Source: Rotaria macrura (Eukaryota > Rotifera > Eurotatoria > Philodinida > Philodinidae). From it: DNA of 64,000 nt. The notes below the pieces were generated by a model. The model did no database searches. It was not told the DNA's origin and saw nothing but the letters and a program-made list of their open reading frames with translations. Positions within the stretch are counted from its first letter, which is position 1; every line of letters starts with the position of its first letter. Shown one piece after another: positions 52,511-64,000 of this stretch. The translations under genes and the position numbers were made by a program. The DNA is taken from positions 1 to 64,000 of the forward strand of contig OENT01000125.1 of NCBI GenBank assembly GCA_900239685.1, in the 5' to 3' direction.

Positions 52511-55500
52511 CTAAAATTCATCTTTGCTTGTTTTCGTATCTCGTTGTTCAACTTGTAATATCGGCATAGGATTCGTTGTTGTTGAATATTTCATTCGTTT
52601 TGCTGAACGATAGGCTGGATGCTGTTTAACATACTTAACCATTTTGCGTACCATTCGAGCGAATTCATGTTTGTCAAATGCATAATTTGTAAATTTCTTA
52701 TGTGGTGTTCCCAATGTCGGATGTCGTCCTTCATCTTGTGGATAAACTTTAGCACTATTTTCCCATGTAAAATATTTAACACCACGAAGACGAGCTAAAT
52801 CTAGATAACAATCACGATCTTCACAGTTATGTATTTCAAAAATAGCTGCCCAATCTGGTAAGAAAAGTAAATGAGTTAGACCAGCACCATGCATTCCTAC
52901 AACAAAAGAAAGATGATCACTTTTAAAAATTTAAGTAAGTTAAAAAACAATGAATCATATCGATTGGTAATTAAAATAACTAGATCATATATGAGCCATT
53001 AATCAAGCATAGAAAAACTTTTAAAAGAAATTGCTGAGGAGAAAATCAAAGAATTCTACCATATGATTATTTGCTTATTTTTTAGCTGGGAGGAAACATA
53101 CCATGCATATTACACTAGAAGAATATTTGTCATGATACAATAACTAAGACGAGAAGATCGACAATGGATAAATTCGTGTCGAGATGAGTCTTATATTAAG
53201 AGATGATTCTGAGTGGGAAAAGGGGGAACCGTTGAACATTATAAATCCATCCAACCGAATTCTTACCATTCTCTAATTAGTTTTTCGATCGAAATCTCAC
53301 AATGTAATTTAATAGAAAAGGTCATCATCTGTTCTATTGCTTGTATGTTAAAACTGAGCGTCTCAAGTAGTGCCAAATGAATTATGAATATTCTACGGAA
53401 ATACTACGTACGATAAGATGAAATTTTCGGTAATAATTTTAGATCTTCCAATTGCTGCTTCTATCATGAGACGCAGTCATAGTAGTAGTGTATCTTATCC
53501 ACTAATCAGACGTAGGAGCAGTTTTGATGTTTTCATTGTTGAAGCCCCCCCCCCCCCACCCCAAAAAAAAGTCAATTTTCTGAAAAATTTCGAAATAGAG
53601 ATAAATGCATCACAAGTTAGCGCGTTTTTCGCTCTTTCAGAATTAATATAGTTTTTTGCCCAAAAACTCTATTTTGCTGGAAACTTTGAGGATTTCTGAA
53701 AGCCCTTCTCAAAAAAACTGAATTTTCGTCAAAAATTCTCAAATATCCAAAAAAAATTTCGAAAAACTCTTTTTCGTTTTTTCTCAGTTTGCACTTTCAA
53801 TAAAGCGCATCCCAAATTTCTCAGTCCATCTCCATAGGATGTATTAAAATTTTTGTTTTTGTTTAAAAGAGCATGTCAAGATGCAGGGCACTGCAGAGCG
53901 CTCTTTTTCAAAAACTGTCATTTATGACTATATAACAAGGGATCTCTATTCAACCCATCTCCCTTTTTTCCGGGTTTTTTTGAAGTCATTGAACTCGTGA
54001 TTCCTGTTTTCCGTTGAAAAAGTAAGAATTTAACAAATAGGACTCTGTACTGCCTTCCATGTTCACATGCTCTTTCTAACAAAAAAAGAGTAAAAGATAT
54101 ATCATAAGCATGGATCCAGAAATTCGGCTTGCCAAATATGCTATGTTTGACCCTTGTCAGATCCGTATCTCACCCAAACACCATGATAGATGGCTAAATG
54201 TTTAACCATAACCTTTTCATACCAAGCCTAATATATCCTGTAAGTTTCATGCAATTCGAGCGTTCCTGTGTCAAGATCGATTTTAAAGGGGGAGAGCTTA
54301 AAGCGAAACACAAACGATGAGAAACATTTTTATTCTTATGAGTGTCTGTTTCTGCATAAGATTGAAAATAAAATTTTAAAAACTGTTTCAAGTCCTCATT
54401 CTCTCTTTCGTGATAAATAAGTTGTCGGAAGTTTCAACATATTCAAGAATCATTCAGAACTACACAATGCACATAGCATCAATGTAAAAACGTTCGAGTT
54501 ATGGGTGAACTTCACTCGTGAGATCAAATTCAAATGAACTTGCAATTTCATTGTTTTATTAAACGTAAGAAAAAACAAGACTGCGTTCGTTGTTAGATTA
54601 ACAAGAAATGTATAGAAGTTTTTATTTACTATCGGAATTGAGTGCACTGGGAACGAAAACTATTCATTAGCCAAAAATTTTGAATTATCGTTTCAAAATG
54701 TAAACTACTACGTACGATTTTCACATGCTCAACTAAGTTACTCGATATTTGTTTTAGTCTAGTTAATATCTAGAATTCTTCTTAATCATTCGCTTGAAAT
54801 AACGTTTCGATTGATATGATACATAAGATCGTTTATTTTGAACTATGATATAGTGAACTGTAACATTCATGATTTCTTAAGTATAATCTTTTTCTCACGA
54901 CTCTAATCTCATTAGTCTCTAACAAAGACTCATCTCAATAGAATATTATCATTCAATAAAGTTCTCTTGTTCGGTCTAACCATTAATCCTTTCGTCATTT
55001 TTCATCAGTATATTCCTTTTAAATTACACACGTATACTCAACAATTGATTTGATTATGAAGATCTTTTCTTTCAAGAAGTATCTAAAATAAATTATCGAT
55101 AATACTATTTTTTATTTTAAAGTTATTTTTTCCAAATTATTGTTATGAATAAATAATAAAAACCACTCATTAGAGTAAACATACCCATAAAAATATCCGT
55201 ATTATGTGTAATGTTTAGTTGCTCTATGAACGGCATATTAATATTATAATCCACAACATTAATTAAATAATCATTGTTTTCATTGGTTGAAATATTTCTC
55301 AAGTGTTGAACTATTTCATTAACATTTAATATCTGTCGATATTGTGTCGTACGATTCAACAATGTTATTCGAATTTGATTTGATTTCAATGGTCCTAATT
55401 GTGGTATACGAAGACGATGAATAATATATTGTTCAAATGATCGAAATAGACTTGTTTGTGTACAACCGGGTATAAGCGGCATATTGTAATAAAAGCCTAG

Positions 55501-56497
55501 TTTATTTTTTGACAAAAAAATTGTTTTTGTTTTTTAAAAAGAAAACAAAAGTATGGAAGTTTGTTTTTAAGTTTAATATCTTACCATAGAACATTCGAGC
55601 GAGAAATGAAAAAAGAACATTATGAAAACAAACACGTTTTCCTTCGAATTCTTTAATATGAATAAGACGATTTGATGTAAATGCTTTCCATGTATGCGAG
55701 AAAAAACTCCAGTAATCATTTTTACTTGTATCCCATAAAATAATTTGTATATCTTTCGAAAACGTATTATTCATATGTTGTGTTATGTATAAATTAATAA
55801 AATCACAAAAATGATGATACATATTATAACCACTGTCGAGTTTAATGAATATTGTCGGCTTAGTTATTATTAAATCACAATTGAATGAGTTTGTATCATT
55901 CATTTCAATAAAAACTTGCAGTTCAGAAAACCAACTCTGCAATGGACTTTTATGATCACCATTTTTAATTAAATTTTGACGATCTAATTTACAATTACCA
56001 CCAATATCGCCATGTCGAAGTATATCTTCACGATAACGGTCGTCGTATTTGGATGTTTCAGTATGTCGAAAATCGATATAAATATTGTTTGCTCGGCAAA
56101 ACCGTAAATGATCAACACATTCAAGTGACGATGAACAATATTCTTTTAATTCATTACGCTTTTCTGCTATATAGCCAAAATCAGCGGTTCGCCAAAATTC
56201 GTAGATTTGTTTTTCTTTCGATGTTGTCCAACCACGACTTTCATCCGGACATTGAATAAGTGATGCATTATTCTTACAATTTGGTTCATAACCCCAGCAA
56301 GCTACATCAGACGGTGGAAGACTTTTTGCTTGTTCATAATATGGACATTGATTTTTGTCGAGTAAACACTGAGCATGTATGGAAGGATTACTTGTAAAGA
56401 AGTAAATAGAATGTTCAACAGGAATATCAAGTTCAGACCAATTATATGTATCACCGATTGTGAAGAACAGGAATGATAAGAAAAAGATGATTAACAT
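52511..56497 (-). CDS. eogt: EGF-domain-specific O-linked GlcNAc transferase (EOGT)
   Basis: Exons 55585-56497, 55185-55496 and 52511-52896 give 536 residues, close to the vertebrate length. A signal peptide begins [12 protein letters not shown]; an in-frame ATG lies 60 bases upstream at 56557. Family blocks: [93 protein letters not shown] joined to [20 protein letters not shown], and [15 protein letters not shown] adds O-GlcNAc to folded EGF repeats of Notch and matrix proteins in the ER lumen. The C-terminus is KDEF, a variant of the KDEL/HDEL ER-retrieval signal, in keeping with that site. Intron 2 is 2.29 kb, long for this cluster. The stop codon is 263 bp from the MYST start, and the COA1 stop lies about 110 bp upstream. 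Confidence 0.95.
53300..54400. other. Low-complexity interior of the long EOGT intron
   Basis: The 2.29-kb intron (52897-55184) contains a run of 13 C followed by A and CCCC at 53545-53562, then stretches rich in AAATTTCGAAA- and CTCAAAAA-like units to about 53800. No coding frame or inverted ends were found. It looks like decayed repeat DNA, which may explain the unusual intron length. Confidence 0.5.
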
Positions 56498-56606
56498 CTG
56501 GAAACGAACAAACAAACAAACAACAAAGGGTAAGGACAAAAGGTAATGACAAATCATGTTGAATGTTATTTTTATTTTCTAAATCAAAAAAACCTAAAGA
56601 AATTCT

Positions 56607-59348
56607 TTATTTTGAATCTTCTGCTTTTGTTGAGGTTCGTCGTAATGCTCGATCGTAGAAAATAAATCGTTGTGATTGACTACTACCTCGAAATTCGAGT
56701 TTGTCTACGTGCCAACTAAAAAAAAACGGCAAAAGAAAAAGAATTAACCATTTATAAATTCAAGTATAACATTCGATCATATTATTGCAATAATCGTAGA
56801 AAGCACATACTCTTCTCTATCGAAATATATAACATGTCATAGAACGCTAATCGACTATTAACTATCGTTTGAGGAATCATTGTATTTCACTGATAGGAAA
56901 AAAATATTTGCTTTTTACTTAAAGAATATTGAATGACAAACTTTTCTTTTCTAACAGTAGCGTACAACATTTTATATATGAAATATTTTCAGTTTAGAAA
57001 TATTCAATTAAAATCTTTTCTTGGTTACACAACCTAGCCTTTGATCCCTATAGATAGGATTTGATACTACTAAAAAATATCTATGGAAGATGGATGAGAT
57101 GTTGTATCGCATGCAGTTACTTATGTCTAATATCGCTGTTTTCCATTTCTAAATATCCATGACCTCTTGCTCGTCCAACATGCATTTCAAGACTGTCTAT
57201 CAAAGAGTATGAGATATGTCATCATGTTGTTTCTCGTTTTGAATGTATAGGCGATAGATTATTACGGTTTCTTGCACAACAAAATTTTCTATTACATATG
57301 GAATCTGCAGTAAACTCCAACTATTAGAACATGACAAATAACAGCAATTCCAAAGACGAAACAGACAACTGATCGATTTTTTCAAGTAACAGTAGACAAG
57401 AGCTAGATATGCAAGTAAAGGTTATCTTTTTGACTACATCTACTTTCTCAAGTTTAAGTGATATGTTTTTCAAGTGAAAAATTGAAACAAAGCCTTAAAT
57501 AGAGCAGTTAATCTAGTTTCATTACGTACTTGACGAAGATGTAAAAGTACGAGCATGTTAACTACTTCTTCTGGCTCTATTCATTGTTTCAAGTAAGAAG
57601 ATGCTTATATTTACGAAACTGGCTAATGAATAATCTCAACAAAAGATCAGTCAATACAAAAAAAGAATGCTCGCCACGTAAAGCTCGTATCGTAGTTCAC
57701 ACAGCTGGGGATAATATCAAGCTACTTACTCATGGTCTACTGCATCTCTTGTAGCATAACAATAAATGATACCAGCATGTTCAGCACCTCGAACAGGTAT
57801 TTCAACCTAAATAAGATCATGTTTGTATCCGACATAAATAAAAACAATAATTTCTTTTTTGTTCTGGTCTTTTTTTTATTTAACACAGAAAAAAAACAGC
57901 AAAAAGAGTATTTCATTTATGGGTACTATTTGAAGATGCTTGTCGTCGATGTTTTAAACGCTCTTTACTCTTTGTAATAGTTGGTTCATATTCAATTTCA
58001 AGCGAACGTTTATTGGACGATGGAATCGATTTAATTATTTCTTCTTCATCACTCATATCATCACCCATATCCTCAACATCATCAATATCACTTTCATCGA
58101 AATCTTCAACATATTCGATTTCTTCTTCACTATCCTGTTCTTTTTCTTCCTCTTCTTCTTCTTCTTCGTCATCATCTTCTTTTTCTTCATCAGTTTCACC
58201 TTCTTCATCTTCTTCATCCACTATAAATCATAGAAAAGATAAAAGCATGTATGAGAGACATAAAAAAATTTTATTCTTACTGGAAATAGCATTAACCGGA
58301 AATGTATATGTATCTCCATATGTTCCTTTCTTTAATCGTTCCAGTAATTCATTTTCAATAGCACGATCAATATTGGCAGCAACAAATGCTTTCTCTTCAT
58401 GACGACGTTCACGTCTTTCAGCTTTCTTCTTTATTGGTACTAGTTCTTGTTTAGCAGTTTTCTTTAGCATTAATCGACGTGTACGAATAATGTATTGTGT
58501 TAACTTTGTTAAACGTTGTTTACACTTATGTCTTATGAAACGTGGCCAATAAATTAAATGTTCATTGATTTGCTTTAATGCACGAAGATAATTTTCGTGC
58601 AGTTTCACTTTTTCCCATTGCTTTTTAGGATAATGTGAACGTTCAACAACTTTCATATAAAGATATAAAATGCCCTTTTCTTCTCGAACAGTTGCATATT
58701 GAGAATTGGCCAATGGACATGAACGACGATCACATAACCCAGTTACATTATATTCATTTGAACAGAACATTTGTGTTTTAGTTTTTTGTTGTTTATATGA
58801 ACAAAATTGTCCATTGAGAACAGACCAGATCACATCATCGTGTTGCATGTTTCTTTAAAGAGATATAGATATTTTATCTAGAATGAAGGAATGACTCCGT
58901 TCTTGGAACTTTTAATTGAGTCTTGTTCATTTATATATTGTTTTATTTAATGATTGAAAAAGAAATACAACATCAAAACGATGGTAACTGTGAACTTACT
59001 TGTGCTCCGAGAAGAGCAAGAATATTGAATTTACTTGTTGGATCTATTTGAAGCGGTTCTATTGGTTCGATAAGTTTTTCAGCTATTGGCTTATAACCAC
59101 GAGTTAATTCAAGTGCTTCTTTATAAAACGATTGTTCAAGGAAAAGACCTAAAAACCATATTGAAAAGAATACATTTCGTAGATCAAACAGTAAAAAATA
59201 AACTTCGAGCTTTGTGTCGAGCACGAATGTTAGCATAATATACAGCACTTGAACCAGCAAGACCGATAAGTGATGCAACAAATACGAGCGGATGACCCCA
59301 ACGAGATTGCTTTACATTAGGTAGAGGAATTTTTGCCTTCGACGACAT
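56607..59348 (-). CDS. coa1: COA1-like cytochrome c oxidase assembly factor, five coding exons
   Basis: Exons 59204-59348, 59000-59148, 57730-57806, 57121-57192 and 56607-56715 join in frame to 183 residues. Residues about 19-44 ([20 protein letters not shown]) form a single membrane helix after a short basic N-terminus. The body has [39 protein letters not shown] and [10 protein letters not shown], matching COA1/MITRAC15 blocks (for example the AKLKIPVSG and RWHLDEVFLEL parts of the human protein). COA1 sits in the mitochondrial inner membrane and helps build complex IV (and complex I). The fourth exon is 72 nt, starts and ends in the same phase, and has no counterpart I know in human COA1; it may be a cassette. 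The 1193-nt third-position intron encloses the whole MAK16 gene on the same strand. Confidence 0.75.
57913..58848 (-). CDS. mak16: MAK16 ribosome-biogenesis protein, nested in a COA1 intron
   Basis: Exons 58281-58848 and 57913-58220 (60-nt intron) give 291 residues. The start [19 protein letters not shown] and the cysteine cluster [23 protein letters not shown] are the MAK16 zinc-binding N-terminus. [40 protein letters not shown] and [18 protein letters not shown] follow, as in the yeast and human proteins. The tail is strongly acidic (Glu/Asp runs) with [12 protein letters not shown] and ends after a basic RLKHRRQ. MAK16 acts in the nucleolus in 60S subunit assembly with RPF1 partners. It lies wholly between COA1 exons 2 and 3, with about 106 and 151 bases to spare, on the same strand. 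Confidence 0.96.
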
Positions 59349-60888
59349 CTAAAAGTAAACAAGAACTAGATTATTATTCATCGATGAAGTTCGATGAACT
59401 GATAGTTCGAATTGTTAATTGATAATATATATATGTCGCAAGTTCGTTCAACTGGTTAAATTGAGTCTCTATTCGATCAATTGAAGACAGCAGCGCTACA
59501 CATTCTTGTAGATTTCTATTGGCTAAAAATATACTTTAGTTTTTGCGAATCATATACACGAACGTTTCATGTTCGATGAATAGCGTCATCTTTAGAATAC
59601 GTGAGAATAATTATAAAAGTATATAACAAATAACAAAATACTACAAGAATCAAATGTTCCAGTATAATCAAACACTTTGTTTTTTCATAAAAGATTCTAC
59701 CAAGAATCGTTAAAACATAAGAAAATGTTCATTGTGATTAAAACATGTAAGTGTTTTGTCACGGGACGTCGAGGTTTCTGTTCTATTAGTTGTATGTCGT
59801 CAGAATTGGTATTGCGAAATCTAATGGACAAGGTTTTAAATCTCATATCATTCTCATTTCAGACATTACTATTTGATGTGATTGATGATACTATACTATG
59901 TTCTTCACAAAGTAGGATCTCATTTTATCAGCAGATGCTACTCAATGGTATGACTATATTGAACATCGTCGATTTTGAACGATTGCTGGGTTACATGTTA
60001 ATTAGCATAAGTCGTTCTATCGATAAAATTTTATCAAATATAAGCGTAATTCCATACTCTGAGAGTGCAGGTAAAGAAATGCTTCTACATACTGATTAGA
60101 AATCATCATCGAGAATATAAAGCAGTATGTAGTATTCATGGAGACGGACACCGTTCTGAAGGATATTTATGAAAATTGAACAAACTAATTGTACAATCCA
60201 TTTTTCCTTTGATTTCAAATAGAATATAGCAATGATCGTGATGGAGGATCAAAAAGAGATCGTATAATTTGCCGATGTTTTTTTCGACAGTTTCATCATA
60301 CAATATGATTCACTAGATTTTCGTCTATCATGAAATGTTTCTGGTCAAGATGAATATTAAACAAAGCTATAGCTGTCGGAATTCTTCATATCATTTGAAA
60401 TGAAAAGATAACTATTGATTGCGTTCCGAGAAGTTTCTGCAAAAGTGTATTTTATTTGAATATTTGTTGTGTCTAGAATTGGATTGCTATAGTAAATGAG
60501 GAGAAGTACTGAATTTTTCTTCAAAACTTCAACTCTGGACTAATCCCGAATCTTAATAGGTTATTCACTGTCGTTTACTACTGTATTTGTATCTTCACAA
60601 TTTAATATGTAATTTCTCTTCGTAGAGCATTTGTCAATATAGGCTTTTAAACTTTATTCTTCAGCAGACATCTTTTTTTCTGTAAAACCGATAGACTGTA
60701 TTTATGTTCCTTTTTTTTCTTTTCAAAATTTATTTAAAAAAGAAAATGAAAAGTATTCAGTTATTTTTTTTCTCTATGCACGATTATAGATTACACATTG
60801 AGTTTATACAGTCTCTTGTTTTTCTGGAAATCAATCATTGTATGTTTTTCTTTTGTATATTTATTCAACTTGTTGATAGACTTTTATG
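59349..60888. other. Region between COA1 and the ANKAR-type gene
   Basis: Should hold the COA1/MAK16 upstream signals and the 3' UTR of the ANKAR-type gene. A 140-codon plus-strand frame (59677-60099) is long for AT-rich DNA but shows no domain or flanking splice pattern, so it is not called as a gene. Confidence 0.45.
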
Positions 60889-63800
60889 TTATCGTGTTGT
60901 TCGAATCGGAGGTAAATACACTGGCACATTGTGCATTGATGCATACAATTCATCAATTCTGGATCTTAATGTTGATGGTCCAGAAATATATATCTTCAAA
61001 ATATCAAGATAGTGTACTTGAACACGACATCTAATTGAGAAAGACGACGAATAAATCAATTAATTTTAATTTCAAACGAAAAGAAAACAATATAACATAC
61101 TGTTTTAATAGTCTTCGTTGTCCTTCAGGTGAGTCTCGAACAAGACAATCGATTGTCGCAGCTGCAGTACCATGTAAAAGAATATTTTGACTGTTTAACA
61201 AATCAATAAGATGTTCGAGACCATCACTGGTAATAATAGCTTCACAAACACCTATGTGGTAGATCCGAATAAAAGAAAGAAAAATTGAATCATTGTTTGA
61301 ATGAGAAAAAAAATCTTCACTTTTTCAAGAGGTAAATTTAAAGAAAAACATGCAATAGTTGGTTATAATTCATGCAGCATGCAAGTGTATATAAAGATTA
61401 TTCAAACCTGAATGTTTGTGCATTCCAAAACCTACGATAACTCAATAGATTATTTATCGAATTTCGACATCTACAGTTTAGTTAATCAACCTGTTGGTAT
61501 ACGTGCTAACCGTCCAATAATATCTGTTGGTAAAATTTTCTCTTCGTCATTAATATGATGATCACTAATAACTCGCAATAAAGTCATTATTGACTGGCCA
61601 ATCCATTCAGAAGCGATTATGTCAGGAAACAGACGAATTAAAATAATCATCTAATATCAAGATTCACATAATTTTTTGTTTTGTTTTATTATCAATAAAG
61701 CATTTAATTTACTTGAAATGCTGCATTGCAACGAACAGAAATAGTTTTTGATGTCAATAAAAGTCGAAAATGTTCATGATCAAGTTTCATATTGTCTAAA
61801 CAATAGTTATAACAATTCACATCACTACAGATAAAAGTAACCAATCTAAGAAGAAAATAATAGTAAGCACATGTTTGCTTTTTTCATGTTAGATTTATAG
61901 TTATTTCGTTTCTAACCCTCGGCCAGCTTCAATTTGAATTTCTTCGTCGAAAGAATTAACTAATACAGAAATACGTCTGAGTAATTGATGGATAACTGTT
62001 TTTGTCAATACTTCTTTATTTTCTTTATGTTCTATAGAATAAAATTAATCATAATAAATATGAATTATACTCCCATGTGAAAGATATAGACAAACCGAAA
62101 ATTGCACAGGCAACAGTTGTTATTGCTATAGATTGAATGAGTTTTTCTTTATTTGTTCGTCGAATCAATGTTAAGATTTGATTGAATCCATTGGCTTTTT
62201 GAAATATTGTTTGATTTGTTCGGCATGGACAATAAGTCGACAGCAGACATAGTTTTTGAATACAATTTAAACATTTCAGAAGAAATCTTGGCCCATGATC
62301 AATCGATAACAATCGAACGATGGGAGGTATACAATGTCGACGTCCACATTTCAAAGGAATATTTTCATGATCTGTTGGTACTCGTCGAAGAAGCTCACTA
62401 ATAGCATCAAGTAAAATAAGCAATTGATCCATTGTTTTCGTATTTAAAACTTCAACTAGAGTAGATACTCCAATAGAATCTTAAAGAAAAATCGAAAACA
62501 GAAAAACAAATCTCATTCGCATTGTAATTTTTATTCTTTAATATATTATCTTACATGCCATTTTTTGTCGTCGACTAGGATCTTCTCCTGTTAATGACCA
62601 AAGTGTACATATAATAGAAATACGTAATCTTGGTAGTGTTGCTTTATTCAATAATATAAGAAGTTGTTCAGCACCACCTTGTTGTAAGATTGTATATTGA
62701 GAAACAGAATTATGTATAATAATCATCTTAGAATAAATAAAAGAAGATATGATTGGTCCGTTGTTGATTTTATTTTCTATTACATTAGAAATTTATATTT
62801 ACTTGAAGAGTGTCGACACTTGAACGTTGTACATCTTTATGTGTTGAATTAAGAGCGCTTAACAAATGTGCAATCAATAAATAATTATCGGCGCATACCT
62901 GTTGTTGTTCTTCATTTTCTAAACATAGCTCACGGATGAAACGAAGTATGGATATTGTTAAATCACGATCGAATCGTTCCAGTAAATCAATCGCTTGTTC
63001 AAGAATCGATCGTTTTGCTGACGATGAATTTTGTATCAACGTTTGGCATTCTTTACTGTAATGTGCGATTTTACCAAGAATATCAAAATAAAGGCATATT
63101 TGTTTTATGGAAATGTTCATCGTATCTATATCTAGTAAAGCTTGCAATTCTCCAATCAGTTTCTGATTGACGAATGCTTGGATACAACGTACATCGTCAC
63201 ATAATCGACTTACTATCGTAGAGAACAATAATAAAACAGTCTCATTTATTTTTCGCATTTTTACGAATGCTCGTGCACCATCTTCATTCAGAGCAAATAT
63301 AGCTCGAAAATTTGATTGAGCAAACATAAGATTATAAAATATAACTAAACAACTTGTTAGCAAAGGTTCGTGTACAGTAGACATATTATTTACGGTGTGT
63401 ATAAGAACTTGAATGTCTTTTTCGAGAAGACGAAAATTAGAAAGATTTGGCCAAACTTCATCAATATATTTTGGTGATGTTAATTGTTCAAGTAAATGAC
63501 CTGCGGCTAATGATTCATCTAGAGCTTTTGATGTAAACATATTCATCAATGTATTCCATAAATCAAGTTCATTCGCATATGGTGCTTCTGCAAAATACAG
63601 AAACAAATCAGCATTCTGTTTGAATATAGCTATTGAAGCCATAGAACGATTATCACCATCGCGACAGGTCACTTTAGCCCCATGACTTATAAGACATTCA
63701 ATAGTACGACGTGCATTACCTATGGTTGCAGCTAACAATGGTGTTAAACGAAAATAATCATAGGTTATGGCTTCAACCATTTCCTGGATGCGTGCTTGAT

Positions 63801-63977
63801 GAAGAAGGTCGTGTCGTTCGTTTTCTTCCTCGGTTTTATTATCTTCAATGTCATTACTTTTATGTCCTTGTTTTGAACTCAGCTCAGCTAGAATTCGTTC
63901 GACAACGCTATCATGATCGCGGAAAGCAGCTTCGTGGATAGGTAAACGACCTTCATTATTGTATTCATTCGCCATGG
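60889..63977 (-). CDS. ankar: Ankyrin and armadillo repeat protein (ANKAR type), 5' end outside the window
   Basis: Exons 62803-63977, 62555-62726, 62096-62479, 61917-62031, 61713-61845, 61491-61650, 61101-61251 and 60889-61030 encode about 810 residues in frame. The first exon has ankyrin repeats (NNEGRLPIHEAAFRDHDSVV; RLTPLLAATIGNARRTIECL, then ISHGAKV). Armadillo-like helical repeats follow (LLTSCLVIFYNLMFAQSNF; QQGGAEQLLILLNKATLP; CTLWSLTGEDPSRR; SDGLEHLIDLLNSQNILLHG, then TAAATI). The end VHYLDILKIYISGP to LPPIRTTR fits the tail of ANKAR-type proteins. Biochemical role is not established. The left-most ATG (63975) sits two bases after an AG with a pyrimidine-poor but plausible acceptor, so upstream exons probably lie beyond the window. 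Confidence 0.8.
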
Positions 63978-64000
63978 CTACATTGAAAAACAGAACAAAA

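Noticed and set aside
58013-58402. Plus-strand Ser-rich frame
   Set aside because: Antisense of the MAK16 Glu/Asp-rich tail; poly-Ser arises from TCT/TCC triplets opposite GAA/GAT codons.
59677-60099. 140-codon plus-strand frame between COA1 and the ANKAR-type gene
   Set aside because: Longest unexplained frame in the region, but no domain, no flanking exons and no codon pattern distinct from noise; kept as unsupported.
60704-61012. 102-codon plus-strand frame
   Set aside because: Its second half is antisense to the last ANKAR exon; the first half is T-rich noise.
62785-63975. ATG at 63975 as the true start of the ANKAR-type protein
   Set aside because: An AG acceptor lies two bases upstream and the known family has a longer N-terminus, so the gene probably continues past the window.

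Overview
The window is animal genomic DNA: AT-rich, with intron-bearing genes for metazoan-specific families (Hox3, an NR2E nuclear receptor, a Quaking/HOW STAR protein, a P2X channel, EOGT). Most introns are very short (about 47-80 nt, GT-AG), coding sequence is diverged from vertebrates, and non-coding DNA carries several long imperfect inverted repeats. This fits a small-genome protostome, and a rotifer-like lineage is my best guess. The species cannot be fixed from the sequence alone.

Layout. 1-8.5 kb is a gene-free stretch with one foldback repeat. 8.57-10.61 kb (+) is a Hox3-type homeobox gene whose recognition helix is cut by three introns and includes a 6-nt microexon. A 691-bp foldback element lies just downstream. 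15.09-17.11 kb (+) is a tailless/NR2E-type nuclear receptor. 17.1-26.4 kb shows no convincing gene. 26.38-28.87 kb (-) is a damaged, unidentified gene with a stop codon in one exon and a MITE-like foldback inside. 30.52-33.90 kb (+) is a Quaking/HOW-type STAR RNA-binding protein. 36.5-40.4 kb (+) is a tentative coiled-coil gene. 40.80-42.16 kb (+) is a PKA-type catalytic subunit. 43.75-44.69 kb is a long palindrome with a tRNA-like sequence in each arm. 45.39-46.36 kb (+) is a two-exon protein of unknown family.

The right end is gene-dense: a P2X receptor (+, 48.40-50.44 kb), then on the minus strand a MYST acetyltransferase (50.73-52.25), an EOGT O-GlcNAc transferase (52.51-56.50), a COA1-like cytochrome oxidase assembly factor (56.61-59.35) with a complete MAK16 gene nested in one of its introns on the same strand (57.91-58.85), and the 3' part of an ANKAR-type ankyrin/armadillo protein (60.89-63.98, running off the window).

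The genes do not form one pathway. The left half holds developmental regulators in large non-coding tracts, and the right half holds tightly packed signalling and housekeeping genes. Exon models were made by hand from splice-site phase and protein family knowledge. Every multi-exon model marked with high confidence closes in frame across all its junctions.
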